A DNA stretch of 8,654 bases from Bacteroidota bacterium (GTDB taxonomy: Bacteria > Bacteroidota > Bacteroidia > Chitinophagales > Chitinophagaceae). A program made the translations under genes and the position numbers. Numbering within the stretch: the stretch's first letter is position 1; each line of letters opens with the position of its first letter. Positions 6,658-8,654 of the stretch are shown in pieces. The notes below the pieces were generated by a model. The model saw nothing but the letters and a program-made list of their open reading frames with translations. It was not told the DNA's origin and did not search any database. The DNA lies in the NCBI GenBank assembly GCA_021824855.1, contig JAKAJX010000180.1, forward strand, positions 1 to 8,654. The letters are read 5' to 3'.

Positions 6658-8157
6658 TTATGACTGAATAGTAAAATGAATAAGTTCGTTGGCAATTTTT
6701 CTATCATTGCTTAATCGGGGAACTTTATTTTGGCCGCCTAATTTTCCTATAGAACGCATGTAATCAATAAACCCATTCTTTTTTACAATTCTTATTTGCA
6801 GCTTATCTAAAATATTTCCCGTTATTAAATCATCGTAATATACATTCTTATTCCTCAAATTAGTATCTACTTTTTGAATGAAATTATTCATATCTACGGG
6901 ATAGTTTTCAAATTCAATAAACCACTCATGAAAACTTTTACCTTCGGTAGTAGATATATTAGGTGCTACGGTAAATTCTATAATTTTTATATTTTCTTCA
7001 GCTGCAGCTTTAAGTAAAGCATATTCTACCTCCTCACTTATTACATGTTCGCCAAAAGCCGAGATAAAATGTTTTATTCGGCCTGTTACAATTAAGCGAT
7101 ATGGATTAGTGCTAATAAATTTAACAGTATCGCCAATATTATATGCCCATAACCCGGCATTGCTACTAATTATTAAAGCATAATTTTCGCCAATTCTGAT
7201 ATTTTTTAAAGAAAGTCTTGTTGGATGCTCATTAAATATTTCGGCAACAGGAACAAATTCAAAAAATATTCCGCTATTGGTATTTAGCAATAATCCTTCT
7301 TGCTGATAATTATCCTGAAAGGCAAAAAAACCTTCGCTTGCCGGAAATAATTCTATATAATCTATTTTCTTACCAATTGTTTCAAAAAGCTTGGCTTTAT
7401 ATGGCTCAAAATTTACGCCTCCTTGAACCATTACACTAAAATTAGGAAATAACTCTGCAATAGTTTTTCCGGTTTTTGATTTAAGCCGATCGAAATACAT
7501 TTGCATCCAAGGCGGAATACCACTAATTAAGGTCATATTTTGGTGCAAAGTTTCTTCAACAATTTTATCCAATTTGGTTTCCCAATCATCAATACAATTT
7601 GTTTCAAAAGAAGGCAATTGATTAGCACGTAAATATTTGGGAATATGATGATTAACAATACCACTAAGCCTTCCTGTGGCAATACCAGCCACTCTTTCTA
7701 ATTCGGGAGAGCCACTTAAAAAAATCATTTTCCCGTTGGCAAAATTGTAATTCCCCGATTCTACCATATAACACAGCAAGGCATTTCGGGCGGTGTTGAT
7801 GTGATTAGCAATTGAATCTTTGGTAATAGGAATATACTTAATACCCGAAGTAGTACCACTTGTTTTAGCAAAATAAATGGGTTTCCCTTTCCATAAAATA
7901 TTTTCGGAACCTTCTTTAATTTTTTGAATATAAGGCAGAAATTGCTCGTAATCTCTGATAGGAACAAGAGAAGAAAAATTTTGGTACGACTGAATACTGC
8001 TAAATTGATGTTCTTTGCCAAATTGCGTATTAACAGCCGATTGGATAAGCAATTTAAAAATTGCCTCCTGATCTTCAACAGCAGTTTCTTTTCCTTTTTT
8101 AATTTTATTATATATACAATGGGCAAAAGGTTTTGCCAATAAAGATTTAAGATTCAT
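6658..8157 (-). CDS. GH3-family adenylate-forming protein (acyl-acid amido synthetase-like)
   Basis: The 499-residue protein belongs to the GH3 auxin-responsive family, ANL-type enzymes that in plants join amino acids to acyl acids through an acyl-adenylate. ATP-binding motif 1 is TSGTTSGIKYIP (99-110), motif 2 is LFPASEGFFAFQ (270-281), and motif 3 is LWAYNIGDTVKF (336-347, the YRxGD equivalent). IVTGRIKHFISAFGEHVISEEVE (356-378) is the hinge to the C-terminal domain, and GGQNKVPRL (474-482) lies near the end. All nucleotide motifs look intact. The bacterial substrate is unknown. I start at ATG 8157 (MNLKSLLAKPF, the usual family opening). The frame is open for 22 more residues to 8223, but that stretch holds a perfect -7 element and no family similarity that I can see. 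It lies 26 bases before dxr, so it is probably the first gene of the dxr-rseP operon. Confidence 0.9.
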   Translation of the reverse strand: MNLKSLLAKPFAHCIYNKIKKGKETAVEDQEAIFKLLIQSAVNTQFGKEHQFSSIQSYQNFSSLVPIRDYEQFLPYIQKIKEGSENILWKGKPIYFAKTSGTTSGIKYIPITKDSIANHINTARNALLCYMVESGNYNFANGKMIFLSGSPELERVAGIATGRLSGIVNHHIPKYLRANQLPSFETNCIDDWETKLDKIVEETLHQNMTLISGIPPWMQMYFDRLKSKTGKTIAELFPNFSVMVQGGVNFEPYKAKLFETIGKKIDYIELFPASEGFFAFQDNYQQEGLLLNTNSGIFFEFVPVAEIFNEHPTRLSLKNIRIGENYALIISSNAGLWAYNIGDTVKFISTNPYRLIVTGRIKHFISAFGEHVISEEVEYALLKAAAEENIKIIEFTVAPNISTTEGKSFHEWFIEFENYPVDMNNFIQKVDTNLRNKNVYYDDLITGNILDKLQIRIVKKNGFIDYMRSIGKLGGQNKVPRLSNDRKIANELIHFTIQS

Positions 8158-8165
8158 TCGGAGCA

Positions 8166-8173
8166 CAAAGTTA
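8166..8173 (-). promoter_or_regulatory. Bacteroidota -7 element (TAACTTTG) for the GH3-dxr-rseP cluster
   Basis: Read on the minus strand, 8173-8166 is TAACTTTG, an exact fit to TAnnTTTG, ending eight bases before ATG 8157. This would give an almost leaderless transcript. No clear TTTG is seen 19 bases further upstream. The element argues for the shorter protein start, because a start at 8223 would lie upstream of the transcript. Confidence 0.5.
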
Positions 8174-8292
8174 TTGGGGGGCAAAAATAGGCTGTACAGC
8201 TTACGAATACATAAAACAGGCATTTTTTCCAGGAAAATAAAAAATAAGACAATTTCTTTTTTAAAACATTTTAAATTTTCAGTGATAAACCC

Positions 8293-8300
8293 TACCTTTG
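8293..8300 (+). promoter_or_regulatory. Bacteroidota -7 element (TACCTTTG) for rplU
   Basis: TACCTTTG at 8293-8300 fits TAnnTTTG exactly, and the TACCTTTGC form is typical of strong housekeeping promoters in this phylum. Transcription would start at about 8306, giving a leader of about 17 bases before ATG 8323. The -33 place, 19 bases upstream, reads TTTTA, a partial match to TTTG. Confidence 0.7.
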
Positions 8301-8322
8301 CCGTCCTAATTTTTGGAAAGTT

Positions 8323-8628
8323 ATGTTAGCAGTAGTAAAAATATCAGGTCAACAATTTAAAGTTCAAGCAGGAGACAATTTATATGTCCCTCACCTGTCC
8401 GGTAAAAACGGAGATAAAGTAGAATTTAATGAAGTATTATTGGTAGATAATGCCGGTACTATTTCTACAGGTACCAATGTGAAAGCAATAGTTAAAGCCG
8501 AAATTGTGAACGAATTAGTTCAAGGCGATAAAGTAATTGCTTTTAAAATGAAAAGAAGAAAAGGCTTTAGAAAAAAGCATGGGCATAGAACTCATTATAC
8601 CCAAATTAAAATTGAAAGTATTGCTTAA
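8323..8628 (+). CDS. rplU: 50S ribosomal protein L21
   Basis: L21 binds 23S rRNA (domain II and near the L20 site) in the large ribosomal subunit. The 101-residue length is usual. It opens MLAVVKISGQQFKVQAGD, the family's yAvikxGGKQykVxxGD pattern. VEFNEVLLV (33-41) follows. The L21 signature near the end is VIAFKMKRRKGFRKKHGHRTHYTQIKI (71-97), with the basic KMKRRKGFRKKHGHR core that contacts RNA and the conserved G-H-R. The sequence is complete. It is transcribed away from the GH3 gene behind its own -7 element. In most bacteria rpmA (L27) follows directly; only 26 A/T-rich bases remain here, so rpmA, if present, lies past the window edge. No Shine-Dalgarno sequence is seen, as expected for this phylum. 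Confidence 0.97.
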   Translation: MLAVVKISGQQFKVQAGDNLYVPHLSGKNGDKVEFNEVLLVDNAGTISTGTNVKAIVKAEIVNELVQGDKVIAFKMKRRKGFRKKHGHRTHYTQIKIESIA

Positions 8629-8654
8629 TAAAATAAATTTTAATACTTATAACC

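Noticed and set aside
7761..8142. Open frames on both strands inside the 5' part of the GH3 gene
   Set aside because: The GH3 frame is supported by conserved motifs across the region; the other frames are A/T-driven low-complexity readings.
1..8654. Mobile element, CRISPR array, toxin-antitoxin or defence system
   Set aside because: No transposase, integrase, terminal inverted repeats, regular spaced repeats or known defence domains were seen. The WYL regulator alone, without a neighbouring effector, is not enough to call a defence locus.

Overview
The window is AT-rich and looks like a chromosomal piece of a Bacteroidota (Bacteroidetes) bacterium, probably near Chitinophagales/Sphingobacteriales. 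The clues are promoters of the TAnnTTTG type in front of several genes, no Shine-Dalgarno-like leaders, an ECF sigma factor followed by a one-helix membrane protein of anti-sigma type, a bacterial GH3-family gene next to dxr and rseP, and a tmRNA tag ending in YAMAA. No exact genus can be named from sequence alone.

Left part (1-3366): the 3' end of an ECF sigma factor gene overlaps a gene for a probable anti-sigma membrane protein. Facing them is a probable two-gene unit on the minus strand, a small two-helix membrane protein and a DUF985/Cupin_5 protein. Then come a class I SAM-dependent methyltransferase (plus) and a WYL-domain transcriptional regulator (minus), which end tail to tail 13 bases apart. 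This part is accessory in character: small or poorly characterised genes with regulatory-looking inverted repeats in the intergenic spaces.

Middle (3367-3944): a single-piece tmRNA gene (ssrA, minus strand) with a clean tRNA-like domain and an encoded tag GNTQYAMAA, followed at once by a terminator hairpin that can work in both directions.

Right part (3945-8654): core metabolism and housekeeping. A minus-strand cluster reads GH3-family adenylate-forming protein, then dxr (isoprenoid precursor synthesis, MEP pathway), then rseP (intramembrane site-2 protease), and then runs toward ssrA. Divergent from it is rplU (ribosomal protein L21) behind a perfect TAnnTTTG element. Its usual partner rpmA would lie just past the window edge.

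I found no mobile element, CRISPR array, toxin-antitoxin pair or defence system, and no convincing undescribed multi-gene system. The points most worth checking are possible operators in front of the WYL regulator and the methyltransferase, the true start of the GH3 gene, the tmRNA tag and the repeat around its stop codon, and an unexplained G-run segment in front of the bidirectional terminator.
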